From contig CAVWGG010000006.1 in NCBI GenBank assembly GCA_963754535.1, positions 1-64,000 on the forward strand: a stretch of DNA of 64,000 nt. The letters run 5' to 3'. Under the pieces are notes generated by a model, which saw only the letters and a list, made by a program, of their open reading frames with translations, had not been told where the DNA came from and made no database searches. Both the position numbers and the translations under genes were made by a program. This DNA comes from RPQJ01 sp963754535 (GTDB taxonomy: Bacteria > Pseudomonadota > Gammaproteobacteria > Steroidobacterales > Steroidobacteraceae). The first letter of the stretch is position 1. Each line of letters begins with the position of its first letter. This document shows positions 37,658 to 48,525 of the stretch, piece after piece.

Positions 37658-38047
37658 ATGAAGATGCTGACCGCCCTTGCCCTCGCCGTCGCCCCGGCCC
37701 TGTTGGCGTTGAGCGCCGCCGCCGAGGCTGCCACCTGTGTCTATCCCCAGGCCCCGCAGTCGCTGCCAAACGGCGCGTCCGCGACCAAGGAGGAGATGCT
37801 GGCGGCGCAGGCCCTGGTGAAGGAATACGCCAAGAACGTGCAGGAGACGTACCTGCCCTGCCTCACCCAGGACCAGACGGAGCAACTGGCTGCGATCGAT
37901 CCGGCCGACCCGAAGCTCGCCGAAAAGAAGGCCGCCGTAGAGTCGATCCATGCCAAGAAGCACAATTCGGCACTGGACGAACTGCAGTCACTGGTCGACC
38001 GCTGGAACGCCGAGAAGAAGGCGTTCGCGGAGAAGGCCGCCAAGTGA
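37658..38047 (+). CDS. Small secreted Ala/Lys/Glu-rich protein of unknown function
   Basis: A 129-residue protein with a clear signal peptide (hydrophobic to ALSAAAEA, cleavage before ATCVYPQAP). The mature part is short and helical, with TKEEMLAAQALVKEYAKNV and a long charged C-terminal helix, DELQSLVDRWNAEKKAF. Two cysteines, near mature residues 3 and 44, could form a disulfide. It ends 31 bases before moeA on the same strand. I recognise no named family and infer only a periplasmic location. Confidence 0.75.
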   Translation: MKMLTALALAVAPALLALSAAAEAATCVYPQAPQSLPNGASATKEEMLAAQALVKEYAKNVQETYLPCLTQDQTEQLAAIDPADPKLAEKKAAVESIHAKKHNSALDELQSLVDRWNAEKKAFAEKAAK

Positions 38048-38078
38048 GGCCCGGCGTTCGCCCGGGCGCGCAATCCGC

Positions 38079-39299
38079 ATGACCGTGGGTGCGCCGGCTT
38101 TGCCGACCCCGGCCGCGGCGGAGGCGCTCGTGCGCGAACGCGTGCTGCCGCTGCCCGTCGAGTCGCGCCCGCTGGAATCCCTGGCGGGCGCGGTCCTTGC
38201 TCAGTCCGTGCGCTCGGAGCGTGACCAACCGCCGTTCGACCGGGTCACGATGGACGGCATCGCCTTCGCCTCGCGGGCGTGGCGCCAGGGTCAGCGCCGA
38301 TTTCGCATTGCCGGCACCCAGGCCGCCGGCCACCCGCCCCTGCTGCTGGCCGATCCGGCCGACTGCCTCGAGGCCATGACCGGCGCCGCGCTGCCGCAGG
38401 GCTGCGACTGCGTCGTTCCAGTCGAACGCCTGCGCGTCGAGGATGGCTTTGCCATCGTCGACGATGACGTTCCCGTCGAGCCTTTCCTGAACGTGCACAC
38501 GCGTGGGCTGGACGCGCGCGAAGGCGACATGCTGCTCGCACGCGGAACGAGTCTCGGCGCGCCCGAACTCGCGGTGCTCGCCTCAGCCGGCCTGCCGCGG
38601 GCCGACGTACGCATGGAGCCCCGCATCCTGATTGCAGCCACCGGTGACGAACTCGTCGATCCCGACCAGCCGATCGCCGCGTGGCAGGTCCGCCGGTCCA
38701 ACAGCTATGCCCTGCGCGGAGCCTTGAACCTGCGCGGACACCAGCGAGTCGCCGAGGACCATCTGCCGGATGACCACGCCGTGCTCGCCGAGCGCCTCGC
38801 TGCGCACCTCGCCACGCATGACGTGATCGTGCTGACCGGCGGCGTCTCGATGGGGCGCTACGACCACGTGCCGAGCGTCCTGCGACAGCTCGGCGTGCAG
38901 GAAGTGTTTCACAAGGTTGCGCAGCGCCCGGGCAAGCCGATCTGGTTCGGTATCGGGCCGACGGGCCAGACCGTGTTCGGACTGCCCGGCAACCCGGTAT
39001 CGGCGCTCGTTTGCCTGTTGCGCTACGTCGTGCCGGCGCTGGGCGCGATGGCCGGGTCACCCGCGCGCACCGCGGAACACGTTCCGCTGGGCTCGGCGTT
39101 CAAGGTCAAGCCTGCGCTCGCCTACTTCCTGCCGGTGGGGCTGGAACACAGCCCGACCCTGGGCCAGGTGGCGATGCCGCGGCCCACGCGTGGCTCGGGC
39201 GACTTCATTTCATTGCTCGGCACCGATGGTTTCGTCGAGCTGCCGCCGGGTCCCCGCGAGTTTCCAGCGGGCTACCTCGCGCCGCTGTACCGCTGGTGA
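38079..39299 (+). CDS. moeA: Molybdopterin molybdenumtransferase MoeA
   Basis: A 406-residue enzyme that inserts molybdate into adenylylated molybdopterin. It has FDRVTMDGIAF near the N-terminus, LPQGCDCVVPVE, LIAATGDELVDP, LTGGVSMGRYDHVPSVL and GLPGNPVSALVCL in the expected order. The first ATG, at 38079, fits the family start. It opens a run of six close or overlapping molybdopterin genes: the gap to moaA is 6 bases. The small secreted-protein gene upstream may be on the same transcript. Confidence 0.95.
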   Translation: MTVGAPALPTPAAAEALVRERVLPLPVESRPLESLAGAVLAQSVRSERDQPPFDRVTMDGIAFASRAWRQGQRRFRIAGTQAAGHPPLLLADPADCLEAMTGAALPQGCDCVVPVERLRVEDGFAIVDDDVPVEPFLNVHTRGLDAREGDMLLARGTSLGAPELAVLASAGLPRADVRMEPRILIAATGDELVDPDQPIAAWQVRRSNSYALRGALNLRGHQRVAEDHLPDDHAVLAERLAAHLATHDVIVLTGGVSMGRYDHVPSVLRQLGVQEVFHKVAQRPGKPIWFGIGPTGQTVFGLPGNPVSALVCLLRYVVPALGAMAGSPARTAEHVPLGSAFKVKPALAYFLPVGLEHSPTLGQVAMPRPTRGSGDFISLLGTDGFVELPPGPREFPAGYLAPLYRW

Positions 39300-39305
39300 A
39301 CGCAC

Positions 39306-40370
39306 ATGACTGACCCACGCAGCTCCGCCACTGTCGTTGCCCTGGGTCCGCTGAACCCCGTGATCGACAAGCTCGGGCGGCCGGTGCACGACCTGCGCAT
39401 CTCGGTCATGGATCGCTGCAATTTCCGTTGCCCGTACTGCATGCCGCAGTCGACGTTCGACGACAAGTACCGCTTCCTGCGTGCGCAGGAGCGACTGTCA
39501 TTCGAGGAGATCGTGCGGTTGGCGCGGGTCGCGGCGCGACTCGGTGTGCGCAAGGTGCGCCTCACGGGTGGCGAACCCCTGCTGCGCAGCGGATTGCCCG
39601 ACCTCGTCGCCGAATTGTCGGGCATCGAAGGCATCGAAGACCTCGCCCTCACGACCAATGGCGTGCTGCTCGCCCAGCACGCGGCGAAATTGAAAGGCAA
39701 CGGCCTGCACCGCGTGACGGTGAGCCTCGACTCGCTCGACGAAGCCGTATTCACCAGGATGAGCGGCGGCTTCGGCGGCTTGCCGCAGGTGCTGGACGGC
39801 ATCGAGGCTGCGCTCGCTGCCGGGTTACGGCCCGTGAAGGTCAACACCGTGGTGCAGCGCGGACTCAACGACCACACGGTGCTCGACCTGCTCGACCGTT
39901 TCCGCGGCACGGGCGTCACCGTGCGGCTGATCGAATACATGGACGTCGGCAACCGCAACCACTGGGAGCCCGCGCAGGTCGTGCCGTCGGCCGACATCCT
40001 GCGGCAGGTCAGGTCGCGCTGGCAGGTGACAGCCGCCGCCGGCCGCTACCGGGGGGAGGTCGCATCGCGTTACACGTACGACGATGGTGCCGGTGAAATC
40101 GGCTTCGTGTCGTCGGTCAGCGAGCCGTTCTGCGGCGACTGCAATCGCGCACGCCTGTCCTCGGAAGGCGTGCTGTACACGTGCCTCTTCGCCACGCGCG
40201 GGCTCGACCTGCGCGCGCCACTGCGCGCCGGCGCCTCGGATCCCGAACTGCTCGAGCTGATGCGCGGCGCGTGGGCGCAACGGGGAGACCGCTACAGCGA
40301 ATTACGCAGCGAACTGAGGGGCCGCGAGGCTCCGCTGCACAAGGTCGAAATGCACTACATCGGCGGATGA
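39306..40370 (+). CDS. moaA: GTP 3',8-cyclase MoaA (radical SAM)
   Basis: A 354-residue radical-SAM enzyme for the first step of molybdopterin synthesis, GTP to 3',8-cyclo-GTP. The SAM cluster is CNFRCPYC (Cys38, 42, 45). The second cluster lies in CGDCNRARLSSEG plus a Cys in LYTCLFA. The protein ends in GG, the C-terminal diglycine required in MoaA proteins. It works with MoaC, encoded 4 bases downstream. The N-terminus is about 20 residues longer than in E. coli MoaA. Confidence 0.97.
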   Translation: MTDPRSSATVVALGPLNPVIDKLGRPVHDLRISVMDRCNFRCPYCMPQSTFDDKYRFLRAQERLSFEEIVRLARVAARLGVRKVRLTGGEPLLRSGLPDLVAELSGIEGIEDLALTTNGVLLAQHAAKLKGNGLHRVTVSLDSLDEAVFTRMSGGFGGLPQVLDGIEAALAAGLRPVKVNTVVQRGLNDHTVLDLLDRFRGTGVTVRLIEYMDVGNRNHWEPAQVVPSADILRQVRSRWQVTAAAGRYRGEVASRYTYDDGAGEIGFVSSVSEPFCGDCNRARLSSEGVLYTCLFATRGLDLRAPLRAGASDPELLELMRGAWAQRGDRYSELRSELRGREAPLHKVEMHYIGG

Positions 40371-40374
40371 CACG

Positions 40375-40857
40375 ATGACTGAACTCACCCACGTCGATGC
40401 GCAGGGCCGCCCCACCATGGTGGACGTCAGCGCCAAGACGGTGACGTTGCGCACCGCCGTCGCCGAGTCTCGCGTTCGCTTCCCGGCCCCGGTCGCCCGC
40501 GCACTGCGTGACGCCGGATTCGCGACCAGGAAGGGACCGGTGTTCCACACCGCGATCGTGGCCGGCGTGATGGCTGCCAAGCGCACGCACGAGCTGATCC
40601 CCTTCTGTCACCCGCTGGGCATCGAGCGCTGCGACGTCGTCATCGACATGGACGGCGACGAAGCCGTCGTGCGCTGCACGGTTGCGCTGCACCACAAGAC
40701 GGGTGTCGAGATGGAGGCGCTGACCGGCGCCTCGATCGCGGCGCTCACGATCTACGACATGTGCAAGGCCCTCTCGCACGAAATCGTCATCGCCGAAACG
40801 CGACTGATCGAGAAGCAGGGCGGCAAGCGCGACGTGCGCGAGGGCATCGCGCGATGA
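40375..40857 (+). CDS. moaC: Cyclic pyranopterin monophosphate synthase MoaC
   Basis: A 160-residue enzyme that turns the MoaA product into cyclic pyranopterin monophosphate. Typical features are THVDAQGRPTMVDVSAKT at the N-terminus, ELIPFCHPLGIERCDV, TGVEMEALTGASIAALTIYDMCK and LIEKQGGKR, holding the conserved catalytic Asp and Lys residues. Its TGA overlaps the mobA ATG as ATGA, so the two are coupled. Confidence 0.97.
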   Translation: MTELTHVDAQGRPTMVDVSAKTVTLRTAVAESRVRFPAPVARALRDAGFATRKGPVFHTAIVAGVMAAKRTHELIPFCHPLGIERCDVVIDMDGDEAVVRCTVALHHKTGVEMEALTGASIAALTIYDMCKALSHEIVIAETRLIEKQGGKRDVREGIAR

Positions 40858-41459
40858 CGCCGACGCTCGCACCACTGTACGGCCTGGTGCTGGCAGGCGG
40901 CGCCAGCCGGCGCATGGGGCAGGACAAGGCGGCCCTCGCCTTGCATGGCCGCCCGCAGCTCGACTGGGCGCGCGAAACACTCGCCCGGCACTGCGAGCGC
41001 GTGTTCGTCTCGATTCGCGCCGACCAGCAGGACGATCCCGTGCGGCGAGGCCAGCCCGCGATCGTCGACGTGCACGACGGCGCCGGGCCGATCGCCGGTA
41101 TCGCGGCGGCACAGGCAGCGCACCCGGATCACGCGTGGCTCGTCCTGGCGTGCGACCTGCCTTTCGTCGACGATGCCGCCATCGGCCACCTGATCAGTCG
41201 TCGCGACGGGCGGCCCGTCGTCGCCTACGCCAGCAGCCATGACGGGCTGCCCGAGCCGCTCTGCGCGATCTACGAACCTGCATCGCGCGCAGGCGTGCTG
41301 GCCGCCATCGCGTCGGGTCGCAACTGCCCGCGCAGGTTCATCATCGGTACCGGCGTTGCACTGCTCGCACAGCCCGACCCCGCTGCGCTCGACAACGTGA
41401 ACACCCCCGAAGAACTCCAACGCGCCCGGAGTCACCTGGGCGGGCCGGCAAACCCATGA
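40854..41459 (+). CDS. mobA: Molybdenum cofactor guanylyltransferase MobA
   Basis: A 201-residue nucleotidyltransferase that attaches GMP to the molybdenum cofactor, needed for DMSO-reductase-family enzymes. The N-terminal LVLAGGASRRMGQDKAAL is the GTP-binding signature, and LACDLPFVDD supplies the metal-binding Asp. The C-terminus holds DNVNTPEEL. ATGA overlaps join it to moaC before and moaD after. No bis-MGD enzyme is encoded in the window. Confidence 0.95.
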   Translation: MTPTLAPLYGLVLAGGASRRMGQDKAALALHGRPQLDWARETLARHCERVFVSIRADQQDDPVRRGQPAIVDVHDGAGPIAGIAAAQAAHPDHAWLVLACDLPFVDDAAIGHLISRRDGRPVVAYASSHDGLPEPLCAIYEPASRAGVLAAIASGRNCPRRFIIGTGVALLAQPDPAALDNVNTPEELQRARSHLGGPANP

Positions 41460-41698
41460 AGAAAATCACGCTCCAGTATTTTGCCGTGCTGCGCGAACAG
41501 GCCGGCTGCAGCGAGGAACGACTCGAGACGGCGGCCACGACGCCAGCCGAACTGTACGAAGAAGTGCGGGTCAAGCATGGCTTCACCCTGCCGCTCGCGA
41601 TGCTGCGAGTTGCCGTGAACGAAGAGTTCCGTGACTGGTCGTCGCCGCTCGAATCGAACGACCGCGTCGTCTTCATTCCTCCCGTCGCAGGCGGCTGA
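41456..41698 (+). CDS. moaD: Molybdopterin synthase sulfur-carrier subunit MoaD
   Basis: An 80-residue ubiquitin-fold protein ending in PVAGG; the terminal Gly is adenylated by MoeB and then thiocarboxylated. KKITLQYFAVLREQAGCSEE and FIPPVAGG are typical. The start overlaps the mobA stop as ATGA, and the stop shares one base with the next ATG, so translation is coupled through to the MoaE fusion that uses it. Confidence 0.95.
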   Translation: MKKITLQYFAVLREQAGCSEERLETAATTPAELYEEVRVKHGFTLPLAMLRVAVNEEFRDWSSPLESNDRVVFIPPVAGG

Positions 41699-43227
41699 TG
41701 CAGCCGTTCTCTTTCAGCTCGGCGCCGATCGACACGGCCCGCGGGCACGAAGCCCTTGCCGACCCGGCGTGCGGCGGCTATGCGACGTTCGAAGGCTGGG
41801 TGCGCGACCACAACGAGGGCCGCGCGGTGCGACGCCTCGAATACGAGGCCTATGCTGCGCTGGCCGAACGCGAGGGCGAACGCATCGTCGCCGAAGCGAT
41901 CGTGAAATTCGGCGTGCAGCACGCCGCCTGCGTCCACCGGATCGGCGACCTTGGTCTCGGCGAAATGGCCGTGTGGGTGGGCGTGAGCTCGCGCCATCGC
42001 GCGGAAGCGTTCGCGGCCTGTCGCTACATCATCGACGAAGTGAAGCACCGCGTTCCGATCTGGAAGAAGGAACATTACGTCGACGGCGATTCGGGCTGGG
42101 TGAACTGCGAGCGCTGCGCGCAACCGGGCGAGCATGCTCATGCGGACGCACACGCCGCGGAGACTCATTCGCACGCGACCCCTGATTTCTCGCGGCAGAT
42201 CGCGCTCCCGGAAGTCGGTGCCGCGGGACAGCAGCGCCTGCGCGAAGGCTCGGTGCTCGTCATCGGCGCCGGCGGCCTCGGCGTTCCGGTATTGCAGTAC
42301 CTGGCCGCTGCCGGCGTGGGTCGCATCGGCATCGTCGACGGCGACGTCGTGGAAGCGAGCAACCTGCACCGCCAGCCGCTTTACGGCGTCGCGGACATCG
42401 GCAAGGCGAAGGCGACCGTGGCCGCCGCGCGACTGCGCCAACTGAACCCCGAGGTGACGCTTGCGGTCCATGCCGAGCGCGCGAACACCGGTAACCTCGC
42501 CGACTGGCTCGCGCGCTACGACCTCGTCGTCGACTGCAGCGACAACTTCGCGACCAAGTTCACCGTGAGCGACGCCGCGGTCATTCTCGGCAAGCCCGCG
42601 GTCTTCGCCAGCGTGTACCAGTACGAAGGCCAGCTGCAGGTCTACCTGCCGCGCGAGGACTGGCCCTGCCTGCGCTGCCTCTGGCCCGAGGCGCCGCGCG
42701 ACGGGCTGGTCGGCAACTGCGCGCAGGCCGGCGTGCTTGGCCCTGTCCCGGCAGCGCTCGGTGCGATGCAGGCGATGCAGGCACTGAAGATCCTGCTGGG
42801 CCTGCCGGTGGAAAGCGCGCCGGCCCTGCACGTGTTCGACCTGCTCGGCATGCACTGGCGCACGCTCAAGGCGGCGCGCAATCCGGCCTGCGACCACTCG
42901 CCACGCGACCTGCGGGCGGACGCGATCGACCCGGCCGTTCTCGAACTCGAATACCCGGACCTGGCGGCCGCGCGCGCGTCGGGCCTCACCCTGGTCGACA
43001 TCCGTGAGCCATGGGAACGCGCCATGGACGACCCGGCCGGACAGATCGAGTGGCACCTGCCGCTGAGCGCGTTCCTGCAGGGAGGGGCCGCGTTGCCACC
43101 CGAGGGCCGCTACCTGATCGTGTGCGCGCACGGCGTGCGCAGCCTCGCGCTGGCAGAGCACCTGCGCTCGCTCGGTTACCCGGCTGTGTATTCGCTGGTG
43201 GGTGGACTCGCTGCCGTCGGCAGCTGA
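41698..43227 (+). CDS. MoaE-MoeB-rhodanese fusion protein
   Basis: One 509-residue chain carries three steps of molybdopterin synthesis. Residues 1-135 are MoaE, the large subunit of molybdopterin synthase, with ATFEGWVRDHNEGR and VPIWKKEHYVDG (catalytic lysines about 123-124). Residues 146-160 are a His-rich linker (EHAHADAHAAETHSH) after Cys137 and Cys140. Residues 165-400 are MoeB, which adenylates MoaD, with GAGGLG at 190-195, DCSDNF and CLRC (Cys324, Cys327). The second zinc pair is reduced to Cys398 with Ser401 in place of the last Cys. Residues 415-509 are a rhodanese with active Cys476 in VCAHGVRS, which could supply sulfur as in eukaryotic MOCS3. Confidence 0.93.
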   Translation: MQPFSFSSAPIDTARGHEALADPACGGYATFEGWVRDHNEGRAVRRLEYEAYAALAEREGERIVAEAIVKFGVQHAACVHRIGDLGLGEMAVWVGVSSRHRAEAFAACRYIIDEVKHRVPIWKKEHYVDGDSGWVNCERCAQPGEHAHADAHAAETHSHATPDFSRQIALPEVGAAGQQRLREGSVLVIGAGGLGVPVLQYLAAAGVGRIGIVDGDVVEASNLHRQPLYGVADIGKAKATVAAARLRQLNPEVTLAVHAERANTGNLADWLARYDLVVDCSDNFATKFTVSDAAVILGKPAVFASVYQYEGQLQVYLPREDWPCLRCLWPEAPRDGLVGNCAQAGVLGPVPAALGAMQAMQALKILLGLPVESAPALHVFDLLGMHWRTLKAARNPACDHSPRDLRADAIDPAVLELEYPDLAAARASGLTLVDIREPWERAMDDPAGQIEWHLPLSAFLQGGAALPPEGRYLIVCAHGVRSLALAEHLRSLGYPAVYSLVGGLAAVGS

Positions 43228-43230
43228 GCC

Positions 43231-44502
43231 TCAGGGCCGGACCTGGCCGCTGCCGCGCACGACGTACTTGTAGCTCGTCAGCTGCTCGACGCCAACCGGT
43301 CCACGCGCGTGGAAACGATCGGTGGAAATCCCGATCTCCGCCCCCATGCCGAACTCGCCGCCATCCGCAAATTGCGTGGACGCGTTGTGCAGCACGATCG
43401 CGCTGTCGACGCGCGCGAGGAACGTCTCGGCCGTCGCAACGTCGTCGGTCACGATCGATTCCGTGTGATCCGAGCCATGGCGCGCGATGTGTTCGATTGC
43501 GCCTTGCACGCCAGCCACGAGCTTCACGGCGATGATCGCGTCGAGGTACTCGGTGTGCCAGTCGGCTTCAGTCGCCGGTACCACGCGCGAATCGACCGCA
43601 CAGGTTGCGGCGTCACCCCGCACTTCGCAGCCGGCATCGAGCAGTTCGCGCACCAACGGCGCCAGGTGCGTACGTTCGGCCGCGGCATCGACCAGCAGGG
43701 TCTCGGCCGCACCGCAGACCCCGGTGCGCCGCAGCTTGGCGTTGAGCACGATCGCGCGCGCCATCTCGAGGTTGGCCGCGCGATCGACATACACGTGGCA
43801 GAGGCCTTCGAGGTGACCGATGACCGGCACCCGCGCTTCCTGCTGCACGCGCGCGATCAGGCTCTTGCCGCCGCGCGGCACGATCACGTCGATGTAGTCG
43901 GTCATGCCAGCGAGCATCTGGCCGACGGCGGCTCGATCGATCGTGGGCACCAGCTGGATGCAGGCTGCCGGCAGGCCCGCTGCACGCACGCCTTCGACCA
44001 GGCACGCGTGGATCGCGACGCTGGAATGGTAGCTCTCGCTGCCGCCGCGCAGGATCGCCGCATTCGCCGACTTGAGGCACAGCGCGCCGGCGTCGCAGGT
44101 CACGTTCGGACGGCTTTCGTAGATGATCCCGATGATGCCGAGCGGCACGCGCACGCGCTGGAAGCGCAGGCCGTTCGGGCGCGTCCATTCGGCCAGCACC
44201 GTCCCGATCGGATCCGGCAGCGCCGCGATGTCCTCGACGCCGCGCGCCATCGCTTCGATTCGTGCGGCATCGAGTTGCAGGCGATCCAGTGCCGCGCGCC
44301 CGAGGCCGGCGCCCGTCGCTGCGCTCATGTCGCGCTCGTTGGCCGCGAGAATTTCGCCCTTGCGCAGTCGCAGGGACGCCGCGACTGCATGCAGGGCCCG
44401 GTTGCGCTGCTCGCCGCTCGAGATGGCAAGCACGTGCTGCGCCGCGACCGCGTCGCGGCCGAGCTGCTGCATCGTCTGGGCCAGGGTTGCGTCGGTGGTC
44501 AC
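43231..44502 (-). CDS. proA: Glutamate-5-semialdehyde dehydrogenase (gamma-glutamyl phosphate reductase)
   Basis: A 423-residue enzyme reducing gamma-glutamyl phosphate to glutamate semialdehyde in proline synthesis. Features are IIYESRPNVTCDAG, LCLKSANAAILRGGSE, GLCHVYVDRAANL, the nucleophile Cys in RRTGVCGAAETLL and FGMGAEIGISTDRFHARGPVG. It starts at a GTG in a GTGA overlap with proB, which acts just before it. It ends 3 bases from the convergent stop of the molybdopterin fusion gene. Confidence 0.96.
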   Translation of the reverse strand: MTTDATLAQTMQQLGRDAVAAQHVLAISSGEQRNRALHAVAASLRLRKGEILAANERDMSAATGAGLGRAALDRLQLDAARIEAMARGVEDIAALPDPIGTVLAEWTRPNGLRFQRVRVPLGIIGIIYESRPNVTCDAGALCLKSANAAILRGGSESYHSSVAIHACLVEGVRAAGLPAACIQLVPTIDRAAVGQMLAGMTDYIDVIVPRGGKSLIARVQQEARVPVIGHLEGLCHVYVDRAANLEMARAIVLNAKLRRTGVCGAAETLLVDAAAERTHLAPLVRELLDAGCEVRGDAATCAVDSRVVPATEADWHTEYLDAIIAVKLVAGVQGAIEHIARHGSDHTESIVTDDVATAETFLARVDSAIVLHNASTQFADGGEFGMGAEIGISTDRFHARGPVGVEQLTSYKYVVRGSGQVRP

Positions 44503-45634
44503 GTCAGCACGAGGTCGTCGCGGTGAATCAGTTCGTCGCGGCCACGATACCCGAGAATCGCCTCGAGCTCCTGGCTGCGGCGACCGCTCGCGCGCCGGGC
44601 GTCCTCGCTCGAATAGGCGCTCAGGCCGCGCGCGATTTCGGCGCCGTCCGCGTCGCGCACGATGACCGCGTCGCCACGGTCGAAGCGGCCTTCGACTTTC
44701 GTCACCCCCGCCGGCAACAGGCTCTTGCCACCGCGCAAGGCTTTCGCCGCGCCGGCATCGACGTGCAGCACGCCTGCGGGCTGCAGCAGGCCCGCAATCC
44801 ACTGCTTGCGCACGGTCTTGGGTGAGGTCCTCGCCACGAACCACGTGCAGCGGCCGCCGGCTTCGATGCGCTGCAGCGGATGCTGCTCGCGACCCACGGT
44901 GATGCACATGTTGCAGCCCGCGGCGACCGCGATCTTGCCGGCGAGCACCTTCGTGGCCATGCCGCCGGAGCCCACGTCGGACGCAGAACCGCCCGCCATC
45001 GCTTCGATCTCGGGGGTAATGCCGGTCACTTCGGGAATGAAGCGCGCCTTCGCGTCGCGCGACGGATCCGCCGTGTAGAGGCCATCGACGTCGGACAGCA
45101 GCACGAGACAGTCGGCGCTCGCCATCTGGGCGACGCGCGCGGCAAGCCGGTCGTTGTCGCCATAGCGGATCTCGGCGGTCGCCACGGTGTCGTTCTCGTT
45201 GATGACCGGGACCGCACCGAGCTTGAGCAGCGTATTGAGCGTGCTGCGCGCATTCAGGTAGCGGCGGCGCTCTTCGGTGTCACCGAGGGTCAGCAGCACC
45301 TGCGCCACCGCGCAGTCGTGCTGTTCGAGCACTTCCTTCCACGCGTGCGCGAGCCGGATCTGGCCGACGGCCGCCGCGGCCTGGCTTTCTTCGAGCTTGA
45401 GCTTGCCGGGCGCGAGCCCGAGCTGGCGCCGGCCGAGCGCGATGGCGCCGGAGGAAACGATCACGACTTCCTGCCCGCGGGCCCGCATCGCAGCGACGTC
45501 CGCGGCCAGGGTTTCGAGCCACGCGCGATTGACGCGGCCCGTCGATTTCTCGACGAGCAGCGCCGACCCGATCTTCACTACGACCCGCTTGGCACGGGCG
45601 AGGCGTGCCCCGCCGCGTGCAGCCGCGGGTGCGC

Positions 45635-45638
<4 letters not shown>
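44499..45638 (-). CDS. proB: Glutamate 5-kinase with PUA domain
   Basis: A 379-residue enzyme phosphorylating glutamate, the first and feedback-inhibited step of proline synthesis. The kinase domain (about 15-265) has VVVKIGSALLV, VIVSSGAIALG, VINENDTVATAEI and GSGGMATKV. A C-terminal PUA domain (about 285-370) holds AKALRGGKSLLPAGV. The ATG overlaps the stop of the acyl-CoA dehydrogenase as ATGA, and its own stop overlaps proA as GTGA, giving three coupled genes. Confidence 0.96.
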
Positions 45639-47431
<1,793 letters not shown>

Positions 47432-47447
47432 GGTCTAGTCCTCTGGC

Positions 47448-47459
47448 AAACCCGGGTTT
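47448..47459. promoter_or_regulatory. 12-bp palindrome upstream of the acyl-CoA dehydrogenase
   Basis: AAACCCGGGTTT is a perfect palindrome 17 bases upstream of the dehydrogenase GTG and within the 159-base divergent gap. Its position fits an operator acting on the minus-strand operon. The binding protein is unknown. Confidence 0.3.
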
Positions 47460-47590
47460 AACTCCGAGTGTACGATAAATGCGGCAGTGCAGCATCGGTG
47501 TGTTCCGGTTGCCTGCCCGGTTGGCGCGACCGTATAGTTGATTGCATTCGGTGCCGTTGTCGTGACGGCGCTGTCGCTGAGGATTTCCCC

Positions 47591-47932
47591 GTGAGCCGTG
47601 ATTACGAACCGCAGGCAGGTCAATGGTACGAAGACCTCGACAACGAGGAGTCGTTCCAGGTGCTTTCGGTCGACCCTGACGAGGAAATCATCCGCATCCA
47701 GTGGCCGGACCGCGAGATCCGGGAAATCGACCTCGACCAGTGGAACGAGATGGACCTCGAGCTTGCCGTCGCGCCGGAAGGCTGGGTCGACGACGTCGTC
47801 GAAGACGATGAAGAAGAAGACGAAGAGGACGACTGGGAAGACGAAGAGGACGAGGATGACGACTGGGACGAGGATGACGACGAGGATGACGACCTCGACG
47901 AAGACGACGACGAATACCGCGATCGCGAGTGA
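47591..47932 (+). CDS. Small protein with hyperacidic C-terminal tail
   Basis: A 113-residue protein starting at a GTG with TGAGGA upstream. The first 60 residues form a compact domain, with RDYEPQAGQWYEDLDNEESF and EIDLDQWNEMDLE, that resembles a short conserved gammaproteobacterial protein (DUF6763-like, by memory). The last 47 residues are almost only Asp and Glu (39 of 47), interrupted by Trp, Leu and Tyr. The stop overlaps the next start as GTGA. Such tails can mimic nucleic acid or bind metal or basic proteins; no function is known. Confidence 0.8.
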   Translation: MSRDYEPQAGQWYEDLDNEESFQVLSVDPDEEIIRIQWPDREIREIDLDQWNEMDLELAVAPEGWVDDVVEDDEEEDEEDDWEDEEDEDDDWDEDDDEDDDLDEDDDEYRDRE

Positions 47933-48525
47933 CGTCGCCTTCTGCGCCAGCGCCCGTCTCGCCTGAGGCCCTCCGCGGCCGCTACCCCCACGAACTCGAA
48001 CGCACCTGGCAACCGGCCGGTGCGTCCGCCGTCACGATCCGCCCGCTTCGTCCCGCAGACCTCGCCCTCGAACGACGCTTCGTCGAAGCGCTGTCGCCCC
48101 AGACGCTGTACCAGCGGCTCCAGTATTTCGCGACGAGCGCCAGCGAACGCGATCTCGCGCGCCTGCTCGACCTCGACTACTACGACCAGCTGGCCGTGGG
48201 GGGTGTCACGCAGGATTCCACGGGCGAGGCCCTGGTCGGCGTGAGTCGCTATGCCCGGATTCCTGGCACCCGCCGGGCCGAATGCGCGATCGTCGTGGCC
48301 GACGGCTGGCAGGGGCGTGGCCTGGGTTCGGAACTGATGCGCTCACTGATGATCGCAGCGCAGGCGCGCGACATCGATTTCCTCGAAGGATCCACCCTGG
48401 CCGAAAACGCGCGCATTGCGAACTGGGGGCGGCGATTCGGTTTCTCGGTCCATACCGAACCCAACTCCGGCGGGCTCGTCATGGTCAAGATTGATCTCAG
48501 GTACCTCGCTCGATCAGGCGAGTGA
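47929..48525 (+). CDS. GNAT-family acetyltransferase
   Basis: A 198-residue GNAT-type protein. The acetyl-CoA-binding motif A is VVADGWQGRGLGSELMRSL, near residue 120, with the Q/R-x-x-G-x-G/A pattern. The N-terminal VTIRPLRPADLALERRF is typical of members fused elsewhere to Pat-type acyl-CoA synthetase-like proteins. It starts in a GTGA overlap with the acidic-protein gene, so the two are co-translated. The acceptor could be a protein lysine or a small amine. The 3' end overlaps the convergent CHAD gene by 29 bases. Confidence 0.9.
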   Translation: MTSPSAPAPVSPEALRGRYPHELERTWQPAGASAVTIRPLRPADLALERRFVEALSPQTLYQRLQYFATSASERDLARLLDLDYYDQLAVGGVTQDSTGEALVGVSRYARIPGTRRAECAIVVADGWQGRGLGSELMRSLMIAAQARDIDFLEGSTLAENARIANWGRRFGFSVHTEPNSGGLVMVKIDLRYLARSGE

